DNA of 64,000 bases from Sphingobacterium multivorum (GCF_900457465.1 NZ_UAUU01000005.1:124001-188000), one strand, 5' to 3'; counted from the stretch's first letter, positions 10,883 through 19,583 are shown. Numbers and translations are program-made. Notes: generated from the letters alone by a model not told the origin.

Positions 10883-10960
10883 ATTCCGAAGATGGCACGA
10901 ACCAGACACGAAAAAATGGTGAATAAAGGGGAGAGAAAAAGAGCATAATGATTAGCCAAT

Positions 10961-10991
10961 TTTCGGCCACCATATGGCCGCTTTTCGGCCA
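10961..10991. repeat. TTTCGGCCA repeat around a CCATATGG palindrome
   Basis: TTTCGGCCA occurs at 10961-10969 and 10983-10991, flanking GGCC-ACC-ATAT-GGCC with the palindrome CCATATGG at 10970-10977. This could be a protein-binding site; no function can be assigned. Confidence 0.45.
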
Positions 10992-11537
10992 AAAAAACCT
11001 TCCATATCCTTGAACTGGTAACAGTTAAAAATTCAGGAAAATGAAAAAAAATCTAGCGCCATACAGCCATTGTTCAGTGCGAGCATGTCCTAGTCTTGTC
11101 CTAATTTCTCCAAAAGTGTCCTTATTTCGCAAGAGGTGCGAGCATTCCCACTAAAATCCAGTATTATGTATTTTGAAAACTAGTGGGCTAGTACGGAAAA
11201 TGTACAACTCTTTCTCCAGATTTGGACAACTTTTAACCTTATATACTCGATATATTTGGGATCAATTCAGCAGTGACAGGAAGTAGTGTCGATCAATTGA
11301 GAAGTAATGCAGTTGATTTAGGAATTAATTCTACAATATAAAACAATCACAAATTCTATGTTTGAATTCACTCATCCATTAGCTGGGATTTAGGCGTAGT
11401 CAATAAATAACAGTCAAACCGAGCTATAAAATAGCAAAAATATATTAAATAAACATGTGCTGGACGGTAGTATTTAGTAAATAAATTATAAATACTTTTC
11501 CATACCGTAAAAGTTGAAAAATAAACCACGATCAATT

Positions 11538-12554
11538 ATGAAGAAGACCTTCAAATTTATATTACCAAAAGTAGCTTATTTCGAGGACGAAAAACACCCA
11601 TTTCTCACCCAATTACCTGGTGCCAAGCGTAATCTATATGAGGATCCTTCTATCCAGCTTGTAGAGGAATACATAGATTACCGGCAGACCATATTATATC
11701 GGCTACAGGCCCATGTGCCCACTGATTGTATCGTGCAACTTAAAACAAACAGGCCAGACTTTCACCTGATTTATACCAAGAACGCGACGGACGATATTAT
11801 CGTTCAAAAACATGGTACCAAAAACGAAATAGTACTTCCCCATAGACATAGTACTTTTACCTACATTCCGCGCAGTAAATTCGATATACTGCTAAAGCCC
11901 GGGAATTACCTGGTCTACGGGCTATTGATTGATATCGGCCTGGTGCGGGACATCATCTACCATCACGGCCACTTTCTATCCGAATTAAAAAATGCCAGAA
12001 AAAGGGATAAATCCAGTCTTTACCAGACCGCCTTATGGCCGATCAAAGAGCTGACTGATTACCAGCTCAACCGCATTGAAACAATCTTTTTCAACTATAG
12101 CAAACAAAACGAAGCAAAGGTTGTCGAGCAGATTTACCAGTTATTTGATATCGCCGAATCAAAACAATTTGCATTCTATGAGAAACTGAGCGAAAGTGAA
12201 ATACTGGCCAGAAAAGCTAGAACAATGATCCATGATATCGTCAACCAAGGTTTTCAGGAAGTGAATATAAGCCTGATTGCCACTATCCTAAGCGTTTCTG
12301 ATGCCCACCTGACGCGCTGCCATAAACGCCATTACAGACAGACTCTTTTACAGTATAGGGACGAAATACTCCTTCCGCTGGCAAAAGAAAGATTGCTTTC
12401 GACTTATAGTATTGGCGAAGTAGCCAATTTTTGCGGATTTAAATACCCAAGTGGTTTCTCCAAATATTTTGAAAAACGGGTAGGCCTGTATCCCTCCGAT
12501 TATATTGAACTCCATCGTAATCCCGACAATGACAAAAATGAATACATCATATGA
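11538..12554 (+). CDS. AraC-family transcriptional regulator
   Basis: A protein of about 338 residues from the ATG at 11538; a TTG eight codons earlier is a weaker alternative. The N-terminal two thirds is a probable ligand- or partner-binding beta domain (IVQLKTNRPDFHLIYTK). The C-terminal ~100 residues hold the two AraC helix-turn-helix motifs: ISLIATILSVSDAHLTRCHK, then IGEVANFCGFKYPSGFSKYF followed by FEKRVGLYPSDYI. It is the only obvious regulator for the neighbouring secreted-protein/SusCD/TlpA cluster and precedes the small secreted gene on the same strand. A broken small ORF overlaps its last 17 bases. The effector is unknown. Confidence 0.85.
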   Translation: MKKTFKFILPKVAYFEDEKHPFLTQLPGAKRNLYEDPSIQLVEEYIDYRQTILYRLQAHVPTDCIVQLKTNRPDFHLIYTKNATDDIIVQKHGTKNEIVLPHRHSTFTYIPRSKFDILLKPGNYLVYGLLIDIGLVRDIIYHHGHFLSELKNARKRDKSSLYQTALWPIKELTDYQLNRIETIFFNYSKQNEAKVVEQIYQLFDIAESKQFAFYEKLSESEILARKARTMIHDIVNQGFQEVNISLIATILSVSDAHLTRCHKRHYRQTLLQYRDEILLPLAKERLLSTYSIGEVANFCGFKYPSGFSKYFEKRVGLYPSDYIELHRNPDNDKNEYII

Positions 12555-12740
12555 TCAAAAATGGATAAATGAATTCACCGAGGCTGCCTTACCTTTGAAA
12601 TACGCTTAAAGAACGAAAAGCAAAAGAGATGGCAGGCGTACAAGTGCCATGCGATCCCCGTCTTTCCCGACTGGGAGTCCAGCTATCTTCGGTACGTCTG
12701 CGAAAGGTTGGGAGGAGATAGCTGGAGCAAAATAAAATAG
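12538..12740 (+). pseudogene. Small conserved-looking ORF with one-base deletion
   Basis: An ATG at 12538, inside the end of the AraC-type gene (17-bp overlap), opens MNTSYDQKWINEFTEAALP. The frame breaks at TTACCTTTG: one extra C in the CC at 12592-12593 joins it to FEIRLKNEKQKRWQAYKCH and on to GGDSWSKIK with the stop at 12738-12740. The repaired gene is exactly 68 codons. The charged, tryptophan-containing sequence and overlap with the regulator look like a real, translationally coupled small cytoplasmic protein. I do not recognise the family. Confidence 0.5.
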
Positions 12741-13198
12741 GGACGCGGGTACAGCGATAAAGTGCAAAACAACACAGAGGGCAGGCCGCACCCAGGATGT
12801 GCCGCTGCGCTACAGGTTATGGATAGGTAAAATGAACGAAGATGAAAAGTCTACAAACAGTAAAAACGAAAATCAGCCAGCTAGGCCTGCAGATCAGGTC
12901 GGGGCTCCAGTCCTTAGGGATCCTACTGTTTGGGCAGTTTGTCCTTCGATTCAGGTATAGAGCCATTCTTTGGTTCAGCACACTGCGCTATGCTCCTATC
13001 TGTCTATCCTTGGCCCTAAAGAGAGTCGCAAGCAAGATGTTGTATCCGCGTAAGTTTGCACTGTTCCCGAGTTAGCTGGCTTCTCGGCTTCCAGGAAGCT
13101 GGCCGACCATACAATAGGAACCCTCGATTGCATAACTGTGAGGCAAAACCGATGTGCAAAATGATTACCAACAGAATTTCAAATTAAAACATTACACC
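12741..13198 (+). other. Spacer with one possible 42-residue ORF
   Basis: Between the small ORF and the secreted-protein gene no firm gene is seen. An ATG at 12832 opens 42 codons (MNEDEKSTNSKNENQPARPA...) to a TAG at 12958-12960; its polar start is coding-like but the remainder is not persuasive. The overlapping frame at 12842-13075 is an alternative with a hydrophobic, arginine-rich product. A short stem, GCTTCC-A-GGAAGC, lies near 13088-13100. Probably a long leader for the downstream gene. Confidence 0.35.
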
Positions 13199-13561
13199 AT
13201 GATAACGTTAAAATCAAAAATCATAGCTGGATTTACAGCATTAATACTATTATTCGGAGCTTTCTATATTGTGAGAGCGAACCAGAACAAAACGGAGCCT
13301 ACTGTAGCACCAAAGATGCTTGCAACGCAATGGTTTGAATTTATCGGGTCTTCATCGGATTCCCCGACCGATCCAACTAAGTATCGGCTCATAGAAGAAG
13401 ATGAACCGATGCCGACCTGTAACCCAGGGGATCAGGTATGTGCACTACGGGCACCTGTAGATTTAAACGGGCAGCCCGATATAGACAGCACATTGCAGAA
13501 TGAAATACAGACTGCGACTTCAAACGAGCAACATTCGGCAAACGTACGGGTGAGGGAATAA
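13199..13561 (+). CDS. Small secreted protein with a C-x6-C pair (possibly DUF6520-like)
   Basis: A 120-residue protein from the ATG at 13199, preferred because a signal sequence (KSKIIAGFTALILLFGAFYIVRA) follows directly. The mature part is acidic and small: a WFEFIGSSSDSPTDPTKY segment, then CNPGDQVCALRAP with two cysteines six residues apart, then a polar tail. I associate this layout with small secreted proteins found beside SusCD/TlpA genes in Sphingobacteriaceae; a link to DUF6520 is tentative. The Cys pair and the nearby CGSC thioredoxin suggest oxidative folding or disulfide exchange in the periplasm. It is convergent with SusD and separated from it by a strong terminator. Function unknown. 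Confidence 0.7.
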   Translation: MITLKSKIIAGFTALILLFGAFYIVRANQNKTEPTVAPKMLATQWFEFIGSSSDSPTDPTKYRLIEEDEPMPTCNPGDQVCALRAPVDLNGQPDIDSTLQNEIQTATSNEQHSANVRVRE

Positions 13562-13575
13562 TCTGACTACTCCTG

Positions 13576-13614
13576 AAAAAGAGAGGAAAGACTGATTGTT
13601 TTTCCTCTCTTTTT
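13576..13614. terminator. Bidirectional terminator between convergent genes
   Basis: A perfect 14-bp inverted repeat, AAAAAGAGAGGAAA at 13576-13589 and TTTCCTCTCTTTTT at 13601-13614, with an 11-base loop. A and T tails on both sides allow it to end both the secreted-protein transcript (+) and the SusC-SusD transcript (-). Confidence 0.9.
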
Positions 13615-13618
13615 ACTG

Positions 13619-14989
13619 TCAATTCTGAGTGAGCGACCCATTATCAATCACTTCATCAGGTAGTTTATACAGATACCTGACCACATCGGACGGCTTCATT
13701 GTATATGTTTTCCCTTCGGCGGTCCTGGTCATTGTTTCCACCTGTTCACCGAGTAGGATATACCTTCTGATATCTGACCACCGCTGTCCCCTAAATATCA
13801 GTTCCCTTTGACGTTCCTTTTTTATGTATTCCAGTGCCCTCCTTTGGTCTGTAAACACTACGGGTTTAAAGTCATCTGTGGAAAAACGCCCTGCCCGAAC
13901 CAAATCGATGTCTTTTGCCGCATCGTTCAGCCTGTTTTGGCGGATATTCGCCTCCGCACGGATAAGGTACATTTCGGCCGTCGTTGTCCCGCAAAATAAC
14001 TGGGAGGAATTTAAACCATTATAATTTCCCTTAAAGAGGATTTCCCCGAGGTTGTTCAGGGAGAAAAATGCCACTTTCCTCAGATCCCCCTTTTCATAAT
14101 TGTCATATTCAAGCATGTTTACCCGTCTCCTTGAAGGCGCAAGGGCTACGCCGCCGTTCATGGCTACGTCGAAAATCACTTCCTTATTCCATTTGGAAAA
14201 AGGAAGACTCGCGGTAGCGGTTATTTCCGTTCCATAGTCCATAACTTCTGACCGGATCATCAGGGCGGAATCCGCGTACCGTCCAGCAGTTTCAAATTCG
14301 GACATGACCAGGTATATTCTGGCCAGTTCTGCATAGGATGCCGCTTTTGAAGGTCTTGTCGGGATATCGGTTCTGTCCGGCAATAACCCAATGGATGTTT
14401 TCAGGTCAGTGATGATAAAATCATAGCATTGACGGACAGTACTTCTTGAGATCTGTTCATCCAGGGATGGCTCAGTCCGTAAGACCACTCCAAGCTGGGC
14501 ATTGCTCCCCGAAGGATCATAAGGAAGGGAAAATACCTGCAGCAGGTTGAAGAGCTGGTGCGCCCTATAAAAAAGGGCTGCCCCCCGAAGCGTATTCACC
14601 TCCGCTTCATCACTGGTGGCCGTTTTTATAGAAGGCAGGTATTTTAGTACCGTATTGGCATACAAGATCGCCTGATAGGGGCCGGTCCATTGGCTGGCCA
14701 CGGGACTATACGGTTGCCAGAGATAAAGCAGCCTATCTCTTTCGTTGGTCATTCCTGCCCACGAAGTTTCATTTAGGTAGTAACTGTCACAGGCTGTTTC
14801 CCCAAGGCCTGTTGTGGCAAAGTTCATTACCACCTCGCTGTTGCCAAGCAGGCCCCGCAGGTCCTGCAGGCTGCTGGGAATGGAGAAACTGTCATCAGGT
14901 TTTAAGTCAAGATATCGGGAGCAGCCTGAGAGGACGCATGCTACAAGGCTAATAATTGCGCCACTTTTTAAAAATTTAAGTTTTTTCAT
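13619..14989 (-). CDS. SusD/RagB-family lipoprotein (island copy)
   Basis: An intact 456-residue SusD-like protein: lipoprotein signal ending VACVLSGCSRYLDL, N-terminal SusD-like domain (RGAALFYRAHQLFNLL) and the C-terminal signature YIKKERQRELIFRGQRWSDIRRY. It follows SusC by 15 bp and ends 5 bp before the bidirectional terminator. It is shorter than the 682-residue copy at 3731-5779 and its DNA is visibly GC-richer than the flanking window. As the SusC partner it should bind ligand at the cell surface. Together with the TlpA protein it may belong to the RagAB-like peptide-uptake type rather than a glycan type, but this is inference. Confidence 0.9.
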   Translation of the reverse strand: MKKLKFLKSGAIISLVACVLSGCSRYLDLKPDDSFSIPSSLQDLRGLLGNSEVVMNFATTGLGETACDSYYLNETSWAGMTNERDRLLYLWQPYSPVASQWTGPYQAILYANTVLKYLPSIKTATSDEAEVNTLRGAALFYRAHQLFNLLQVFSLPYDPSGSNAQLGVVLRTEPSLDEQISRSTVRQCYDFIITDLKTSIGLLPDRTDIPTRPSKAASYAELARIYLVMSEFETAGRYADSALMIRSEVMDYGTEITATASLPFSKWNKEVIFDVAMNGGVALAPSRRRVNMLEYDNYEKGDLRKVAFFSLNNLGEILFKGNYNGLNSSQLFCGTTTAEMYLIRAEANIRQNRLNDAAKDIDLVRAGRFSTDDFKPVVFTDQRRALEYIKKERQRELIFRGQRWSDIRRYILLGEQVETMTRTAEGKTYTMKPSDVVRYLYKLPDEVIDNGSLTQN

Positions 14990-15004
14990 TGTTTTCTACG
15001 TGTT

Positions 15005-18000
15005 TTAAAATCCAATCTTAAACCCTCCCGTTAGTGTCAGCGGAGGTGCTATCGCACCGTTGGATACGGGGTCTATCCCTTCTTTGTTCGCTGTCCAGAT
15101 CAGCCCCATATTTGTACCCATGAGAAATAGTTCCAATGACCTTATCCGCTGTCTTGCGATGTTGGAGAAACGGTAGGAAAGCCTGATATCCTGTAGCCGG
15201 ATATGGTCTCCCCGCCTGACAAGAACTTCGCTGAGGCTATAGAAAGTTTCCCGGTCTGTATTCAGGGGATAGTACATTGCTGGTACATCGGTGTGCAGTT
15301 CATCACCTGTCTTTTTCCATCGTATGGAAATATCTGAATGCCCTGACCAGTTGCTGAAAAAGGAAGAATAGTTGATGCTGTTCTTTCTGAAAAAGTAAAC
15401 AAATTGCCCTAAGACGGTGAATGCAAACTCCAGGTTCCTGTAGCCTATCCTGTTCCGGTAGGATGCCGTTAGCCGGGGTACACTTGAGCCATGATATACC
15501 AGATCATCCAGATCCGTGTTTCTGATTATATTTTGATAATTGATCGAAGGTTCTCCATTTTCGAATCCCCTTGGAGCTCCCTGATCAGCTGTTAATCCGT
15601 CCCAGCGGAAGCTGGTCAGCATATTTCGGTCCTTTCCCACAAAATACCCGGCATACATCGCCTGATTGGTCACAGCCAATATCCTACCATGATATTTTTC
15701 CAGGGTGGTCCTGTTGTACCCGGTCCGTAATACCCCGTTCCATGACCAGTTGCGGCTGCTTATAGCCGTCGAGACGGTGAGGTCTAATCCCTGGCCTTTG
15801 AGTTCCGCGGAATTCATTGTCACGGAGGAGGTACCCAGTGTTGGATCGACAAGAGCGAAACCGATCAGGTCGAGCGATTTCTTTCTGTAATAATCAAATG
15901 TAAAATCCAGTCTTTTATTCCACATTTTCCATTCTATGCCTGCATTGAAAGTTTGAACTCTCTCCCAGCGCAGCCCCGGATTCTGCAAGGACAGGATATT
16001 GGTAAACGGCTGGTTCGAATAAAAATCCAGATAATTGGCCTGTTGGAGTACAAGTTCAGCAGGGATACTTGCATCCACATTTCCGCTATAGCCGAAGGAA
16101 GAACGTATTTTAAGATAATTCACCGCATCGGAATGATAGAATGGTTCCCCCGATATTTCCCATCCACCGCCCAGGGACCAAAGCGGGGACCATTTATTTC
16201 TTGTGTCCACGCCGAATATATTGGAGGCATCGCTTCTGGCACTGGCAGACAGAAAATACCGGTCGGCAAAGCTGTAATTTACAGTTGAGTAGATGGATAC
16301 ATATCTATTTGCCGTTCTTCCTGTCCCCAGCCCATTTGGTATATAACCTTTACCGCCGATGGCGGGGAACAGGGGATATGTGTTGGCAAAATCGACTGGC
16401 GAAAAAGTATTCCTGTCTGCCTGGACCCCATAAGTTCGGTAGGATGAATTGCTGTTATTGATTTCCCTTACCTCGGCCCCGGCTATCCCCTGAAGGCGGT
16501 GCCCCCTGCCCAGCTGCCTGTCGATGTCCAGCTGGGTCCGGAGGGAATAGCCCCATAGTTTGGCATTGCTTCTGTCCTGTATGCCACCATCAGGTATCCC
16601 ATAGGTCGTCTTGCCTCCGTTTATGGCTGTAAAGCGGTTGTACAGGTTCCGGGTATAATAACTGTTTTCTTCCAGTAATGACGAGGATTCTGTTAGGGCA
16701 CGGTTCAGCTGCGACTGAAGGGTGAACCGTAGGCCTTTAGCTAAGTCGTAACCCAGATCAAGCCCCGCGACAATCTGCTGATTTTCTGACCTGCTACCGG
16801 TTCTTTCGAGCTCATCCAGGGGGACAAAATTCCAATTCCTGGATACCAGCCCCTGATTTTGGTCGATAAACGTTCTGTCATAGTCCGTGTAGAGTATGTC
16901 ATTAACCCCGTCGCTGTTTTTCAATTGTGCATATGGATAGAGTTCTTTGTTGTTGACCTTGATGTGGCCGTAGCCTACCATATTGGAAGTGTTATACATG
17001 GTGCCCGTGATCCTGCTAAAAGAAAGGTCTGTCGAAAGGGTCAGTTTTGATACCGGCCTGTAGGTCTGGCTAAATCTGGCCGTGATCCTATCCTGGCCGT
17101 TTGTTGGCATACTATAGGTATTTTTATTGTAACCGAGCGAAAAAGAATAGCTTACCTTATCCACGCCTCCACGCAGGCCTATGGAAGAGCTGCTTTCAAT
17201 AGCATTTCTGTAAACAAAGTTCAGAAAATCATTTCTTACGTCAATTCCCCGCAGTACTCCTAATCGTTCCTCGAGCTCCTTTTCGCTGATTTCCTGTTTC
17301 TGTTGCTGAATGAGAAGCTTTACGACTGGCGTGATCACCGGCTTTTTGCTGTCATTGATCTGTGTACCATAAAAACCTTTTTCAAAAAGAAACCTCTCCA
17401 TGTCAATAAAATCACTGGACGAGGCGGTCTGGCGCGAGAACAGGTCCGGTTTTCTCGAAACCATCAAGCTGGAGGAAACATCTACGAAAAGAGGCTGGTT
17501 CAGTTTGCCTTTTTTTGTTGTGATGACCAGTACACCATTTCCGGCCCGTACACCCCAGATTGAGGCGGCGGCAGCGTCCTTTAGCACGGTAACTGTTTCT
17601 ATATCCTGGGGATTGATATTTTCAAGCGTGCCCTCAAAAGGGAAGTTATCCACAACGATCAGGGGAAAGGTCTGGCCTATAAGGCTGGACTGTCCCCTAA
17701 TGGTGAGGTTGGGCTGTTGCGCCGCTCCATTAAAATTATAGCCGGTCCTATCCGTATAGGCACCTGAAATAAGACCATCTATCCTGTCAAGTAGGTTTCC
17801 CGATGTATTATACTGTATTTCTCGCTCGCTGATCGTTGCTACGGAGCCGGTAGAAGCCCTTCTGTCAATACGCTGATATCCGGTGTTGATCTTCACTTCC
17901 TCCAGCGTGTTTGACCTTGGGAGCAATTCAACAGAAATATATTGCGCGTTTCCCAATAAAATCGGTCGGGATACCGGTACATATTGCACATCCCTGATCA

Positions 18001-18214
18001 GGATCGTGTCTTGGCCACGGGCAGTCGGCACAAGGGTAAAATTACCTGTAAGGTCTGATGATGTCGACACATTGTTCCCTTTAAGCATAATGGTTGCGCC
18101 CCGGATAGGTCTTCCGTTGGATTTATCCACTATCTTTCCTGAAATTGTGATATTGGTCTGCGCAGATAATGAGCTCCACAATATCAGCAGCAGGAGTGTT
18201 GTCCATATTTTCAA
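15005..18214 (-). CDS. SusC/RagA-family TonB-linked receptor (island copy)
   Basis: An intact 1069-residue receptor: signal peptide (1-18, ending LSAQ), carboxypeptidase-regulatory-like domain (about 22-105), plug with the SusC-type signature VRAGNGVLVITTKKG, and a large barrel ending TLTGGFKIGF. The start is a TTG at 18214 that overlaps the TGA of the TlpA gene as TTGA, so translation is probably coupled. SusD follows after 15 bp. The ligand is unknown. GC-rich codon use sets it apart from the SusC genes at 5803-8934 and 60933-64000. Confidence 0.92.
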   Translation of the reverse strand: MKIWTTLLLLILWSSLSAQTNITISGKIVDKSNGRPIRGATIMLKGNNVSTSSDLTGNFTLVPTARGQDTILIRDVQYVPVSRPILLGNAQYISVELLPRSNTLEEVKINTGYQRIDRRASTGSVATISEREIQYNTSGNLLDRIDGLISGAYTDRTGYNFNGAAQQPNLTIRGQSSLIGQTFPLIVVDNFPFEGTLENINPQDIETVTVLKDAAAASIWGVRAGNGVLVITTKKGKLNQPLFVDVSSSLMVSRKPDLFSRQTASSSDFIDMERFLFEKGFYGTQINDSKKPVITPVVKLLIQQQKQEISEKELEERLGVLRGIDVRNDFLNFVYRNAIESSSSIGLRGGVDKVSYSFSLGYNKNTYSMPTNGQDRITARFSQTYRPVSKLTLSTDLSFSRITGTMYNTSNMVGYGHIKVNNKELYPYAQLKNSDGVNDILYTDYDRTFIDQNQGLVSRNWNFVPLDELERTGSRSENQQIVAGLDLGYDLAKGLRFTLQSQLNRALTESSSLLEENSYYTRNLYNRFTAINGGKTTYGIPDGGIQDRSNAKLWGYSLRTQLDIDRQLGRGHRLQGIAGAEVREINNSNSSYRTYGVQADRNTFSPVDFANTYPLFPAIGGKGYIPNGLGTGRTANRYVSIYSTVNYSFADRYFLSASARSDASNIFGVDTRNKWSPLWSLGGGWEISGEPFYHSDAVNYLKIRSSFGYSGNVDASIPAELVLQQANYLDFYSNQPFTNILSLQNPGLRWERVQTFNAGIEWKMWNKRLDFTFDYYRKKSLDLIGFALVDPTLGTSSVTMNSAELKGQGLDLTVSTAISSRNWSWNGVLRTGYNRTTLEKYHGRILAVTNQAMYAGYFVGKDRNMLTSFRWDGLTADQGAPRGFENGEPSINYQNIIRNTDLDDLVYHGSSVPRLTASYRNRIGYRNLEFAFTVLGQFVYFFRKNSINYSSFFSNWSGHSDISIRWKKTGDELHTDVPAMYYPLNTDRETFYSLSEVLVRRGDHIRLQDIRLSYRFSNIARQRIRSLELFLMGTNMGLIWTANKEGIDPVSNGAIAPPLTLTGGFKIGF

Positions 18215-18843
18215 AGCAGCCCCCCTTTCTTTTGAGTATTGACCTGTTTTCGGCTTTGGATATTTCCGGCTGCTTTGGAGCTTATTGTTGACCAGTCATC
18301 GGCTTGTGCCTTTATTATGTTTTCAACGTCAAGATATTTGGCAGATGTGATTGCCCTGATCTTATTGCCCTTGATCCATACAATATGCGGTACAGACTGT
18401 ACTCCGAAATAATAGGTCAGAACGAAATCTTCGGCTACAGAGAAGGGCTTGTAGTCCTTGAACCAATATAAAATGGTCTTTGAATGTTCGATTTCGTCGG
18501 TAGTTTGCGCAGTAACAGGTATCACGGAAACGGATGCTGGCAGTTCTATTTCTTTTAGCTTTCGCAGTGAATTCAGGCAGCTTCCGCACCAGGTTGCCCA
18601 AAAGTCCAGTACAATGAGTTCCTGCTTTCCAAAATCATTCAATGTAATCCTTTGTTTTCCGTCTGGGTGGTTTACAGTCAGTAGGTGGAGCCCCCACAAT
18701 GCGTCTGGAATGGTATCTCCGATCTGTAATGGCTTGATGCTATTTAGCCCATCCGCCCCGCTGTCTTGGCGGAGCGTCTGAGCAGATAAACCAAACATAT
18801 AAAACATAAGAGCTAATAAGATAAACGCTCTTATGTTCTTCAA
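18211..18843 (-). CDS. TlpA-like thioredoxin-fold disulfide protein
   Basis: A secreted thioredoxin-fold protein with the redox motif WATWCGSC near 18600, then the cis-proline segment GVQSVPHIVWI. Signal sequence KNIRAFILLALMFYMFGLSAQ leads from a TTG at 18843, giving about 210 residues. The frame is open a further 116 codons upstream (to 19191), but that part covers a long hairpin and does not look like protein. TlpA-type proteins reduce or exchange disulfides in the periplasm. Its stop overlaps the SusC start, so the two are coupled. A client could be the small C-x6-C secreted protein or an imported ligand; this is inference. Confidence 0.82.
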   Translation of the reverse strand: MKNIRAFILLALMFYMFGLSAQTLRQDSGADGLNSIKPLQIGDTIPDALWGLHLLTVNHPDGKQRITLNDFGKQELIVLDFWATWCGSCLNSLRKLKEIELPASVSVIPVTAQTTDEIEHSKTILYWFKDYKPFSVAEDFVLTYYFGVQSVPHIVWIKGNKIRAITSAKYLDVENIIKAQADDWSTISSKAAGNIQSRKQVNTQKKGGLL

Positions 18844-18933
18844 TGCCTTAAAAGAAAAATATAAATATTGAAAAACTATAGCTGTAAGCAGAAGCAATCC
18901 CCTACCAACTCCTGACCAACTTCGCCCTTTCCG

Positions 18934-18989
18934 CGGGTTTTCATCGAGTCGGCTGCGGAATTTCAGTGGGTCACACCGATGAAAACCCG
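18934..18989 (-). ncRNA. Long hairpin upstream of the TlpA-SusCD operon
   Basis: A perfect 13-bp inverted repeat, CGGGTTTTCATCG at 18934-18946 and CGATGAAAACCCG at 18977-18989, encloses a 30-base loop. It lies in the segment just upstream of the preferred TlpA start, with no T run directly after it on the transcribed strand, so it looks like a structured leader or an insertion-derived element rather than a plain terminator. The surrounding 300 bp stay open in the TlpA frame but encode an unlikely, arginine-rich product. Confidence 0.5.
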
Positions 18990-19208
18990 ATGCCAATTCG
19001 AAGCGAATAGCATAAAAGGCAGAAGAAAGGCCGGTATTAACTGGGAAAAAGTCCAAAGCCAGTAGGCGTACTTTTTTCAGCACTCGGCCAGTACCCTTAC
19101 AATAGGATCTGCTCGAGTATCTGGCCAGTGCTTGGCAGATGTAGGTATTTATATTTATCTTGACTAGCGTCAATAATTTTAACGTATTCATAATTTGTTT
19201 GTTATTGG

Positions 19209-19583
19209 TTATTTCGATAACCGACTGAAAAAATCAGCGATTTTTTTGCTCAATTCCAGTTCTTTTTCTATAAGCTCGTCTGCTTCCGATTACAGCTCAG
19301 CTTTAGTAATATCTAGTTTACGATGATTGACGATACAGTATACGATCAACAGACGATACACTGCAATTGCAAACTCCTGCATTTCTTCATCTTTCAAAAG
19401 CTGACGCCTTTCTACTCCATCATCAACATAAGCACTCAACAGCACTAGGATATTAGCAGATATCGCATTTAAGGCATACCGATCTCAGAATATTTCGATC
19501 TCCTTTATAGAGCCATAATCGACCTTGTGGACATCGTAAATCATCCAATCAAAAGCAAATTGTAGCACCAAAATCCTTTTCAT
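19209..19583 (-). pseudogene. Small helical protein gene with two in-frame stops
   Basis: Reading from an ATG at 19583 to a TAA at 19209 gives exactly 125 codons in one frame, interrupted by TGA at 19485-19487 (codon 33) and TAA at 19290-19292 (codon 98). The product starts MKRILVLQFAFDWMIYD and includes VDDGVERRQLLKDEEMQEFA and a charged C-terminal helix. No frameshift is needed, so this is a length-preserving decayed gene rather than a homopolymer artefact. It is upstream of, and on the same strand as, the TlpA-SusCD operon. Family not recognised. Confidence 0.6.

Larger units (their letters stand above)
10278..11537. other. 1.26-kb non-coding spacer rich in short repeats
   Basis: No supported gene lies between the divergent NHL-repeat and AraC-type genes. 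The part next to the minus operon (10300-10600) is extremely A-rich on the plus strand and holds an 18-bp direct repeat. The middle (10760-11000) is more GC-rich and holds phased 11-bp repeats and a GGCC-rich palindromic stretch. Near 11077 and 11136 a 10-mer, GTGCGAGCAT, occurs twice, with TGTCCTA-type repeats between them. A minus-strand open frame across 10755-10973 is judged a shadow because it crosses the 11-bp array. Confidence 0.7.

Noticed and set aside
10755..10973. 72-codon minus-strand open frame in the spacer
   Set aside because: It runs across the 11-bp repeat array, whose period is not a multiple of three.
18844..19191. N-terminal extension of the TlpA protein
   Set aside because: It covers a long inverted repeat, encodes an Arg-rich sequence without family resemblance, and a good signal peptide starts at 18843.
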